Below the pieces are notes generated by a model. That model had not been told where the DNA came from. It did not search any database and saw nothing but the letters and a program-made list of their open reading frames with translations. The translations under genes were made by a program, and so were the position numbers. A DNA stretch of 64,000 bases, from assembly GCA_014904845.1 (NCBI GenBank), contig MU119252.1:1-64000 (forward strand), written 5' to 3'. Source of the stretch: Acephala macrosclerotiorum. Taxonomy: Eukaryota > Ascomycota > Leotiomycetes > Helotiales > Mollisiaceae. Below are positions 24,355 through 34,542 of this stretch, piece after piece; position 1 is the first letter of the stretch; every line of letters begins with the position of its first letter.

Positions 24355-25401
24355 AGTATAAATGCGGGCCCCGGTAGCCGCTCCCATGCCAAGCGCCGTC
24401 ATTCAACATCAAGCTTTGGGCATCCGTCTCAAAAGCGAGAAGGGTCCAGACAGCTCAAATTTGAATTTCTCCAAAACACGCTAACATCATCTAGCTCTTG
24501 GGAAATAATTGGCTGAAATGGGGTTACAAGACATTTCGCTTTGAAAAGGGGTGGAGCCAAACTCAGCAACACAACTCGGGATTGTGCTGCTTGCCGAGTT
24601 GTGTGCCCGATACCAAAATATCTCCCTTTGTGCTCCCATCCAGGTCACAGGGTGACGAATGGCCTGGACAATGAAATGATAAGAGAGATGTACAGCAGCA
24701 ATCCTGACCAGAGGATCAGGTGAGGTGTTCTGAATCGCTCTCAGCGGTGCGGTGTGTTTCTCCACGCTCGCTCTCTGTAGGGAGCTGTCCAAGAAAATTG
24801 CTTCAAGCCAACACAACCTCACCCACATCCGTACATCCAGACGCCTCGGAGCCTCCATCCAGACCATTTCCAAGGTTTACCCGTACCTGGCTTAGAATCT
24901 GTCAAACCATACGAGTCATACTCTTGTCTCTATAGACCTCGGATGCGCTCACGTGATGCGACCTAAACTCCGATTGTATTCGGAGATGGCCAAAGAAGGC
25001 TAGCCTCTAAGTAGGCTGGACCTCGGTGGCTCGGGAAACTCAATTGTGGCGAGTGTCTCAGCACCAAGACCAAGCCCCGCGTCTGGGTCTTGGTGTGCTA
25101 CCGAATATGGGGTAAGCCGTGGTTGGTCAAGGCAATCCCGAGGTCTCACCTAAAGTTGCCATTTCTTTTTCCTAATCATTTATATCCGTTGCCCTCTGTC
25201 TCACATTGCCCATTGTTCTCTCTCTTTCCCCCTTCTCTTTTCCACCCTTTCCTTTTCGAAGCTCGATTTTGTCGGATACCTCGATTATTACATTGAGAGG
25301 CCTAGGAGCGAAGAGGAGATTGAATTTGGATCGCTGGAGGCAAGGTTCCGATCCTGTGCACAGATTAGCTGTCGTTGTTGCACAACACTGCTCCATGCGA
25401 G
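24355..25401. other. Intergenic region upstream of the acyl-CoA ligase
   Basis: No gene seen. A pyrimidine-rich tract at about 25,180-25,260 probably belongs to the promoter or leader of the following gene. Confidence 0.5.
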
Positions 25402-27484
25402 ATGGGTTTTACTCCTCCATCATGGGTTCCTAGACTGCCTTTCGGTAAGTATTTATTTATCCCAACGAAACTCAATCGCACGTGTCTTCGTGTCGAAGTC
25501 TTCAAAAATCTTCTGCTAACAATGGTTAATCTCAGATCCTCCCGATACGATACCCATCAGCCAGTTCATGCTTGACGACAAATACGGAAGATGTCCTCTG
25601 AAAGAATCGCGGAATCCCTTCACCTGTGGGTTGTCGGGGAAGACATACACTGCGCTGGAAATGGTTGATCGAGTTGACTATTTGGCACGAGCACTTTCGA
25701 AAGAGTTTGGATGGCAACCAAATTCTGGGACAGAATGGGATAAAGTGATTGGAATATTTGCGCTGAACACAGTGTGTTGGGACAATTATACTCATGGCGT
25801 TTTCTAACAATCTGCAGGTTGATTCAATGACTTTGGCATATGCAGTGCACCGTCTTTCTGGAATCGCGAGTCCCGCAAATGCTGCCTACTCTGCCTCTGA
25901 GCTGGAATTCCAATTGAAGTCTTCAGGAGCCAAAGCTCTATTCACTGTAAGTCGAAATACAAAACAAGCAAATTCCATATCCATATAGCTAATACTTCTC
26001 AAACAGTGCATGCCCTTGCTCGAAACTTCTTTACAGGCCGCCAAAGCTGCAGGAATCCCAAACAATCGAGTATATATCTTGGAAATGCCAAAGGAATTTT
26101 CTGGAAACAAATCCATACCATTCAAAACAGTTGGACAATTGATCGAGGCCGGCGGGAAGCTACCTGAGCTGGAGCCATTGAATTGGGAGAAGGGCCAAGG
26201 AGCGAGACAAACAGCATACCTCTGCTACTCTAGTGGTACATCAGGACTACCTGTAAGTCCCGCTAAGTTCCAAGACCGTAATTTGTCGTGGCTATCCGGT
26301 CAAAGTACCCGGGGAACAACATGCTGAGTGAGATATAGAAAGGAGTTATGATCAGTCACCAAAACGTGATCGCGAATGTAATGCAAATCGCAGCATTTGA
26401 AAAGCCGACCCGAGATAAGCGCCCAGGACGCGGTTCTGAAGTTGTTCTTGGCCTCTTGCCATTGAGTCACATTTATGGCTTAGTTGTCGTCGCACAAGCC
26501 AGCACATGGCGAGGTGATGGATGCATCATTTTGCCAAAATTCGAGCTCCAGTCATACCTTCAAACAATCCAGACCCACAAGATTGAAACTTTGTACTTGG
26601 TAAGTCAATTCCGAATCTTAATGGACGAATTACTAACGTGCAAGGTTCCTCCGATCATCATCGGGATGGCTAAAAATCAGCCCACATGCTCCAAATTTGA
26701 TCTCAGCAGTGTCAAGTCGGTGTTCACGGGAGCTGCACCACTAGGAGCCGAGACTGCAGAAGAACTGCAAGGACTCTACCCCTCCTGGAACATTCGCCAA
26801 GGTTACGGTCTTACGGAGACCAGTACTGTCGTTTGCTCCACCCCCGAGGACGATATCTGGTTCGGTTCCTCTGGATCTCTCCTCCCGGGATTCACCGCCA
26901 AAATCATGTCCCTCGAAGGTGTCGAAATTACCGGATACGATCAGCCCGGAGAGCTGGTCGTTCAATCACCATCCATCGTTCTTGGCTACCTTAACAACGA
27001 CAAGGCCAACAAGGATACTTTCCTGGACGACACAGATGGAAAGGGAAGATGGATGCGAACCGGCGACGAAGCCGTGATCCGCAAAGCTCCCTCAGGCCAC
27101 GAACATGTCTTCATCGTCGACCGAATCAAGGAACTAATCAAAGTCAAAGGTCTCCAAGTCGCACCCGCAGAACTAGAAGCTCACCTCCTCACCCACCCCT
27201 CAGTCGCAGACTGTGCCGTGATCCCCGTCCCTGACGACGCTGCTGGAGAAGTTCCCAAAGCATTCATTGTGAAAGCTGGCTCTGCTGGGCTCGAAGAGAA
27301 TGATCGTATGGTCGTGAGAGATATCTGCAAGCATGTTGAGTCGCATAAGGCCAGACATAAGTGGTTGAAGGGTGGCGTGGAGTTTGTGGATGTCATTCCT
27401 AAGAGTCCTAGTGGAAAGATCTTGAGAAGGTTGCTTAGAGATAAAGAGAAGGAGGCTAGACGGAAGAAGGGCGCGAAGCTGTAA
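25402..27484 (+). CDS. 4-coumarate-CoA ligase-like acyl-CoA synthetase, peroxisomal
   Basis: An ANL-superfamily enzyme that activates a carboxylic acid with ATP and joins it to CoA. Six exons (25402-25444, 25536-25771, 25818-25946, 26007-26252, 26339-26599, 26645-27484) give 584 residues; introns are 91, 46, 60, 86 and 45 nt. The last intron (26600-26644) is in frame without stops, so it is easily missed. The phosphate-binding motif SSGTSGLP/KGVMISH is split by intron 4. Later motifs are GYGLTETS, GELVVQSP, RTGDEA, DRIKELIKVKG and PKSPSGKILRR with the catalytic lysine. The protein ends in AKL, a usable peroxisomal targeting signal type 1. The acyl substrate (aryl or fatty acid) cannot be told from sequence alone. 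Confidence 0.88.
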
Positions 27485-28034
27485 ATTCGCATTGCATTGC
27501 CTGGGATTTTCACTCTAGATTCCGCCTTTTTGTCATTTAGATTGATATCTTGTAGATGATGTTTGAAATGGAATTCCTTGAAACGAAATTAAGGATCTCA
27601 CCTCACTTGACTTCAAGTCACGTAAAACACTTGTACTTTGCCGGACTTGTCAGCCTCGCCATGGAATAAGATGAGGTTCAGAAGAATGCTTGAACTATGC
27701 TTCATAGCCATATTAAATCCACTTCGAAAATGAAGCCCTTGCCTCAGAAGTAGTAGACATTTTGAGCTCTTTCGTCCAAAGTCCATCCATAGAGGGGTAA
27801 ACAAGGCTGCCCCTCGTGCACGGACCAATTTTGTCATCGAGGCGAAAAAAGTTCGCTCCCAAAATTCGATTATCAAGCAACTTTCGAAGCCTCCAAGCCA
27901 GGAGCATAAAGCGTGCCGAACCACCGAGTTGACCATTCTCTTCTCCTATTTTATTCATTTCTTTAACCAACTTGAAGACACCAAGTTCCTTCTACTGCCT
28001 CCTCTCAACTCCCGAACCCAGCACCTCGATCAAA
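27485..28034. other. Intergenic, terminator of ligase and promoter of WD40 gene
   Basis: 550 bases between two genes on the same strand; no other gene seen. Confidence 0.5.
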
Positions 28035-29594
28035 ATGTCCGCCCCTCAAGAATTCCACGACCCTCACTCGGGAGATGAAGAAGAAGCCGCCATGCTCGAC
28101 GCTGACGAAGCCGCCGAAGAAATCCTCTCCGATGGCGACGCAGCCATGGACTCCGGTGACGAAGACGCCAACCCCGAAGACGACGAAATAATGCAAGAAA
28201 TCGAAATCCAAAACGACTCCTCCGCTCACTTCGACGCCTTTAAAGATAGCATATTCGCCATTGCGCAGCATCCTCTCTTTCCCAATATAATCGCTACAGG
28301 AGGAAGTGAAGGGGAAGATGCGGGGGGGATTGGGTATGTTTTTGATAGTACGCCGAAAGATGAGGGAGATGGACCAGTGTTGCCAGCTAGTTATCAGAGT
28401 GCGCCAAGTGAGAGGACGGAGAGGAAGGGTCTCGACACAATTTTCACGTTGGAGGGACATACGGATTCGATAAATGCTCTTGCGTTCACTTTACCTGAGG
28501 GCGAGCTGTTGTTGTCTGGGGGTTTGGATGGGAAGTTAAGGGCTTATAAGCAGATGGACAAGAGTGCACAGAAATGGGCATATCTAGCAGAGGTACAGGA
28601 AGTAGAGGAGATCAACTGGTTAATTCCTTGTCCGAATCCCGCTTACGAGAATACAATCGCGCTCGGAGCAAACGATGGGTCAGTCTGGGTTTACACAATC
28701 GATGCGTCGAGTAAAGACGCGCCACTGCAGATTGTTCAGTCTTACTTCTTGCATACGGAGAGTTGTACGGCGGGGTCTTGGTCGAGTGATGGGAAGTTGT
28801 TGGCTACGGTTAGTGAGGATGGGAGTCTTTACGTTTGGGATGTGTTTGGAGAGGGTGCTGCAGCTGGTTTGACACAAGGAGAAGGCAGTGCATATGTTGT
28901 GTGTCTCACATCTCTTGATCAGAGATTCGCGGTCGAAGGTGGTCTATACAGTGTTGCGATTGCTCCAACTGGAGCCTTTGTGGTTGTTGGTGGAGCAGGA
29001 GGTGCGATCAAAGTCGTCGGTCTGCCGAGATTGGGAGGTGAAGCTTCTGGTGCTGCGCCAGCAGGCAGGAGTGGAGCTGGGGCGGCGTCGAAAGCCAAGG
29101 GTGGAAAACAAGCTGGTGGGAAGGCGTCGGGAAGCGCTGCGTCTGCCGGTCAAGCAGGCCAAATATTGGCCGATCTTCAAGCTCAAGGAGACGGTATTGA
29201 GACACTGGCCTTCGCTCCTCCGCCATTGACGCTCCTGGCTGCTGGTAGTGTGGATGGCAGTATCGCTCTTTTTGACTCGGCGCACAGATTCGCAGTACGG
29301 CGGCACATCAAAGAAGCTCACGAAGACTACTCCGTTGTGAAGGTTGAGTTTGTGAAGAACTCGAAAACAGGAGGATGGTTATTGACGAGCTGTGGTATGG
29401 ATGGTGTGGTGAGGAGGTGGGATACTAGAGGAGGAACTGGCATGGCCAATTCTGGATTCGTGAAGGAATGGAAGGGGCACAGAGGAGACGGAGAGGGAGG
29501 AGGTGTGTTGGGATTTGTGCAGGGTGATGGCACGAGGATAGTCACTGCTGGTGATGATGGGATCTCCTTGGTCTTTGAAGCGCCAATTGTTTGA
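28035..29594 (+). CDS. sqt1: Sqt1-like WD40 ribosome assembly protein
   Basis: A single exon of 519 residues. The highly acidic N-terminus (about 65 residues, DEEEAAMLDADEAAEEILSD) is followed by a WD40 propeller: FKDSIFAIAQHPLFPNIIAT, FTLEGHTDSINALAF, GSWSSDGKLLATVSEDGSLY, then further blades ending with RIVTAGDDGISLVFEAP. A Gly/Ala/Lys-rich loop (around residues 335-380) interrupts the propeller. Sqt1 (AAMP family) binds nascent ribosomal protein uL16/Rpl10 in the cytoplasm and delivers it to the 60S subunit; yeast Sqt1 is shorter, about 430 residues. The start at 28035 is the ATG heading MSAPQEFHDPHSGDEEE; an in-frame TTG upstream is not needed. Confidence 0.82.
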   Translation: MSAPQEFHDPHSGDEEEAAMLDADEAAEEILSDGDAAMDSGDEDANPEDDEIMQEIEIQNDSSAHFDAFKDSIFAIAQHPLFPNIIATGGSEGEDAGGIGYVFDSTPKDEGDGPVLPASYQSAPSERTERKGLDTIFTLEGHTDSINALAFTLPEGELLLSGGLDGKLRAYKQMDKSAQKWAYLAEVQEVEEINWLIPCPNPAYENTIALGANDGSVWVYTIDASSKDAPLQIVQSYFLHTESCTAGSWSSDGKLLATVSEDGSLYVWDVFGEGAAAGLTQGEGSAYVVCLTSLDQRFAVEGGLYSVAIAPTGAFVVVGGAGGAIKVVGLPRLGGEASGAAPAGRSGAGAASKAKGGKQAGGKASGSAASAGQAGQILADLQAQGDGIETLAFAPPPLTLLAAGSVDGSIALFDSAHRFAVRRHIKEAHEDYSVVKVEFVKNSKTGGWLLTSCGMDGVVRRWDTRGGTGMANSGFVKEWKGHRGDGEGGGVLGFVQGDGTRIVTAGDDGISLVFEAPIV

Positions 29595-30284
29595 TCATTT
29601 GCGTTACATAGACTTGCATACTTGGAGTTCGGGCATCTATGGGAAAGGATAGATAAATGAAATACCCATGACCACAACCCCTCGGGCGTATCAAAGTCGA
29701 TACGAGCTGTTGGATTGAACTGTGTCGGCTTGCCTCGAAGTTGCTTGGTGTCAGGATGGCACGACTCTATAAAATATCAACTTTCCTTAGAAGCCCCGAA
29801 GAAAGCGTGCCCTTCAGGCTCGTATGCCTGCGACCCGTGCTCAAGGAGGAAGCTGCTGCAGTCGCAATCATAGTTTTAATTGTCATGGCGTGCTCCAATA
29901 TGGCAGTTCCAATGTCTTCTACTTTATCCGGCCTCACCGAGCTTGTCAGACTAGGGTGTAGCAATACTCGATACTAGAAAAGATGCTCGAAGCTTTCAGC
30001 CTGCCGCGAGTACCGCCCTTGCATTCGTATGTCCTCATTCTTACCCTGGCGTGTCTGCACAGGTCTCAGTCCTGAAAAGTGTGCTGGTATGTGGCATTGT
30101 TATGCCCACACCACAATTCTAGCTACAACATGTCTACCTCGATGACATGAGTCAAAATCAAGAAGTCTCAGGTACAGGTATACTTCGAGGTTGCGGCAAA
30201 GTCACTTTTCCTGTCTGCTCATTGCTTTGCCCTATATGCATGTTTTCAAGTCCCGGCTGAGTCAACTTACTATCCTTAGCGATA
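29595..30284. other. Intergenic, no gene seen
   Basis: About 690 bases with only short overlapping frames. Confidence 0.5.
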
Positions 30285-32396
30285 ATGACCATGTTTCCAG
30301 AGGTCGTTTCTTTGGGAGCTGGTGAAGACGGGTTTATGTCGGATCATGCGGTATCCGAGGTCAACGACTCATCCCTCGGCCTTCAACCGCCTATGGAAGC
30401 CCACCAACTTGATCAAAACGTTGACATCCTTCCACCCAATCAGATTCCCACCAGCAATTTCTCAACCACCTCTCTTCGAGAACTATCCCGATCGGGGATT
30501 TACTGGAGGCAGCCTGCAGTCATGATCCTTTCTGGGGTTCTTGGTATTCTGCTATCTATAGGACATCACATCTACTACTCCAAACTACATGGAACTTTGG
30601 CATCTACACCGGACAAGCAGCAATGGCCAATCAGATTTGGGACTGCATTTTCGATCTTGACAATGATATGTTTCAGCGTGGCGATCTCAGAAGCTTGTAC
30701 GCAACTCATGGGTTGTGGTGAGATCTAAGGCCGTGTCACTGGGAGGCTTGGATAACACGCTCTCGATAACTAGATGTCTATTTTCCTTCTTTTACCTAGA
30801 CTGTAAGGAGACAAGTCTTTTGTTTCCTCTCATTGGTCTAGTGTTCTGGTAAGCTACGAAATTCTCAAACCTCCTTTGTGAGAACAATCTTTAATCCGAC
30901 GACATCCTAGAGCCATAAAGTTGGTATCAATCGCTTCGCTAGCTACGTTGTCAGTTGTTGGATCTTTTCAATCAAGAATTGATTCAGTGGTTGTCCCAAT
31001 TCCAAATTGGACAGCATTAGTAACTGGAGGCTCTTTTAATCCTTATATCCGTCGATTAGCTTCACTTTCCACTCAAACTTATGGCATTCAGCCAATAGAT
31101 GCCACCTTCACCAACGCTTCATATGACCTACATTTCCTTAAGCCGACCCTCAAATGCGAAGACGCAAATTCCACACAGCAATATGTGTTTTCTGCATGGA
31201 TTAATGAGCTCTGGAGTACTCGAAATGCTTTCACACGTGTTACAATTTCCAAATTTTTAAGTCAATCTTTAGATGCACTTCAAGTCCCACTTGTGCTACA
31301 TGTTCTTCTTTCCTCAGCCTTTAGTCATGATCACGAGGGCACTCTAAGGAGGCATGACCGTCAATCAAAAAAAGTGGTTTCAAGTTGGGACGAGGATTGG
31401 CTGGCATTCAGGAATCCAGATAGGTTGATAGAGTATCCCCTGGAGCTATGGGTTCTGACATCTAATTTTACGACAGTTTGCTCGTTGGTCAATGCTTCGT
31501 TCGACATAACCTACAAATTTGAAAGCGGAGGACAGATCTCGACAGTGAACACTGAACAGCATCACACCTCACAACACTATATATAGGCCACCGGGAAACC
31601 CCGTTGTTGGATGCTCTAGCCGCGAGGAGTTGGATAAATTAAAATGGGGGTACATTTCTATATTTGGAGTTCTTCGCAACATGTTGCTTGGAAACGTAAC
31701 AACGTCCCCTAGTTACAGATTGGGAAAGTTGTTCATACAAGAAGTTTCGAGCACGGTTCTGCATACGGGGTTGAGTGGATGCGATGAATTGCAACACGGA
31801 GTATGGGAAGACGGTCCCTCCCTTCAAGGCTTCGGTATCAAAGATCTTAGCGGTGGTAAAGCATGGATATGCAGGAACAGAACATTGAGTTGGGCCATCG
31901 AGGACCTCGCCAATAATATGACGCTCAGTATGCTTAGCAACTCCAGGTTTCTGTATACTTCGACCCATAGACATGTCTCTGATGGAGCTGACAATGGCCT
32001 AGAATGTCCAGTCCAGATCCTGTCAACGTCACCTACTATATCTACGAGAATGAATATCACTACTCCCCCCAACATCTTCTCGAATCCTATGGCATCGCTA
32101 CGCTATTCACTACCTTTGCAATCATCGTTGGTCCGCTATCACTTCGATCAAATGGAGTATCTCATTCCACTTCATTCTCTGCTATTTTGAGCACGACGAG
32201 AAACCTTCAAGTGGACGAGCTGGTGCTCAGAGAGGGGCATGATATTGGATCTGAGCCTTTAACTGAGGCTATGATGAAGGCGAGATTGGGATTTGGGACG
32301 CTGCTTAATGCCAATGCTGAGAATATGGAGTTAAAGCATTTTGGGTTCGGGTTCAAGTTGCAGGTTCAGGCCTTGAAGAGAGGCGAAATGATTTGA
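30285..32396 (+). pseudogene. Broken gene for a large polytopic membrane protein
   Basis: Coding-like sequence runs through the whole span but switches frame at least three times. Segment 1 (30285 to about 30705) has an N-terminal linker and two membrane helices. One extra base near 30,705 moves the continuation RSKAVSLGGLDNTLSITRCL into another frame, with no GT-AG intron that repairs it. A likely real intron lies at 30,852-30,911 or close by. A second shift occurs near 31,548 (from GGQISTV to PPGNPVVGCSSREELDK). A third lies near 31,985-32,000, after which a helix (LFTTFAIIVGPLSL) and the C-terminus NGVSHSTSFSAILSTTRN continue to 32396. The topology, with a large N-glycosylatable ectodomain between helices, resembles a fungal family of unknown function. 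Assembly error is the alternative, but neighbouring long genes are clean. Confidence 0.65.
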
Positions 32397-32607
32397 AACG
32401 GGATGATCTAAATATGATGGTCACTGTTGGGGAGGTTTCATTTTTAACGCCTTGCAAAAAGGTCCTTCCATTCAAGCACATGCAATAGAGCGGATTCCAA
32501 CTGGAAACTTGTTTTGGTGGGAATCATGCATCGGCTGTCAAAAGCAGCTCTGAAGATCTCGAGTCATCTCAATGTCCCTCACATACCGAGACATCCACAT
32601 CCTCAAA

Positions 32608-33641
32608 TCATGCCTTCACTTCCTCCTCGCCATCAAAATTCTCTCTACCATCTTCTCCAACCTCATTTCCTTCATCCTCAGAATCACCCATCTCATCACC
32701 CGAACTTCCCAACTTCAACAATTCCTCCCCATTCTCATTCTCCCTTAACCTATTCCTCTCCCCCTTCGTCAATCTAATCTTCTTCCCCTTCTTCCCATCT
32801 ACACCCGCCCACTCGCCATCATCAGACTCCAGCTCCTCAACTCTTCTCTTCGCGAGCCCTCTGCTCTGATGGAACCTCTCTACAGTCCCTTCTTCACCAT
32901 CCTCATCCCCAAAGCGACTAGAAACCAATCCCCCACCAAGCCAGAACTGCAAGAACGGATATCCATCATCACCCATAATACTCGTGAACTCGAAATCCTT
33001 CTCAGCTTGGTTTTTATCTTTGTCTGGAGGAGTCCTTGGAAGGATTTGGAGAGATGTTTGTTATGGAACGCATAGAACGTCTTCTCGTTGCGAGTTTTGC
33101 AATCTATGTTATTCAATATCAATATTCGTAATTTGAAATTTGAGAATCCGGAAAAAAGAGAGGGAGGGAGCGATGGCACTCACACTAAGTCCCACCACAA
33201 TCCTTCTCATAACTCAGCATCTTCAAATAAGCTTTGCATACCCGCTCCTCTCCCTCCCCCTTTGCCGTGTCATTTTTTCCATTGTCTGAGCCACTTCGAG
33301 AAACCGGATGACTAGACAAAGTCCGACGGAAAGTGATCTTATTCCCCTCATACCCCAAGTTCTTTCCTGGTTTTCGGTGCGGGATTCGTACACGATGTCG
33401 TGGGTGCAGATCTTGTCTGTATTCTCCCCTTCGGAGCTTTTGGAACCTGCAATCTTGTCGTAGCGGAGATGAGTTGTTGGTAGATAAAGGGGAGGAAGAG
33501 GAGGGATTATATAGGATTGATTCTGGGAGCGGATAAAGGGTGGAATGGGTGGTTGATGGCGGCCGGTGGAATTTGCAAAGAGGCGCCGGAAAATTCTGGA
33601 GTAGGATGCTGGATGCGAATGTCCTGCGACTTCTGGGGCAT
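32608..33641 (-). pseudogene. Broken conserved gene of unknown function
   Basis: Reading the minus strand, an ATG at 33641 opens MPQKSQDIRIQHPTPEFSGA and stops at 33507. A second frame, open throughout this region, carries the continuation LRQDCRFQKLRRGEYRQDLH to CKAYLKMLSYEKDCGGT, then meets a TAG at 33185-33187. An 80-nt intron with good borders (33104-33183) joins in matching phase to CKTRNEKTFYAFHNKHLS. Near 33,050 the frame must shift again to SLQILPRTPPDKDKNQAEKD and on to GYPFLQFWLGGG and an acidic tail ending at 32608. So I count two frameshifts and one nonsense codon. I do not know the family. An intact start at 32976 is possible for a short remnant. Confidence 0.5.
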
Positions 33642-34542
33642 TGAAAGTTAACTTAGCTAACTTTGCAAGAAGTTTCCCTGTATGAAGCTCATAGTATGCA
33701 GATGGAAGGTAGACCGGGACGCCACCCGGTAGACCCTATGACGACTATAAAACAAAGTGGGAAAATGCTCTATACAGATGTCCTAACAGCGCGGCATCAC
33801 TAAAATCCTCAGTTCCTAGCTGCTGCTAACTCCATGTTCTGCACTCTTCATTGCAAATTTGAAATACGGCATCTAAATGCCCCGGATTTCTAGGATCAAG
33901 CAGAACTTGCCCTTGGAAACTTAGTATGCTGGACAATTCGAATCTTGCTCTTTACATGGAAGTGTAACAGCAGAAGGGCCATTGTTCCTGACATCATGGG
34001 TCATTATGCATATTGGCAAAGGGAGACTTCCCATACATCACAAAGATACTTCACGTAGGATTTAGAATGTCAAGAACGCTTTGATGCAGAGTAGGATGCT
34101 ATCCATAAGCCTCTATTCATTCATGAATCATCTATCTACGATCCTCCAGTATGGATCTGGCTACCCATAACCATCAATCAACCATGAAAGACGGCCATCC
34201 ATGCATGCAATGAATTCCTTTGTTCGAGAAGAGACGTAGGATAATGAATTATTTTCCCAACCACGCAATGAATGCATTCAATTCGTGAAATCATGAAAAG
34301 GCGCTCAATACTCCTGTTCAGTCGACTGCTTTTGGTTTTTTGGGAGGGCGTAAAAAGAGGTACAAGGAAAGAATTTTGTATGTAAGTGAGAAGGAAAAGA
34401 GGTGGAGAGCGAGAGCCGAAGCATCGATCACTCCCTCCATCAGCGATTGGTCGTAGGTCGAGAAGGTGAGAGCATGATCCAAGATAGCCGAACCCATCGA
34501 GGCAACTCAATCAACCTCCCGACAGACCGAAACCGCATTCCT
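33642..34542. other. Intergenic, no gene seen
   Basis: About 900 bases; probably 3' untranslated region of the Tudor-SN gene near 34,542 and otherwise empty. Confidence 0.5.

Noticed and set aside
30840..30915. A single clean intron joining the two halves of the membrane-protein gene
   Set aside because: The GTAAGC donor and tcctag acceptor here give a TGA at the junction, and no other site pair fixes the earlier frameshift at about 30,705.
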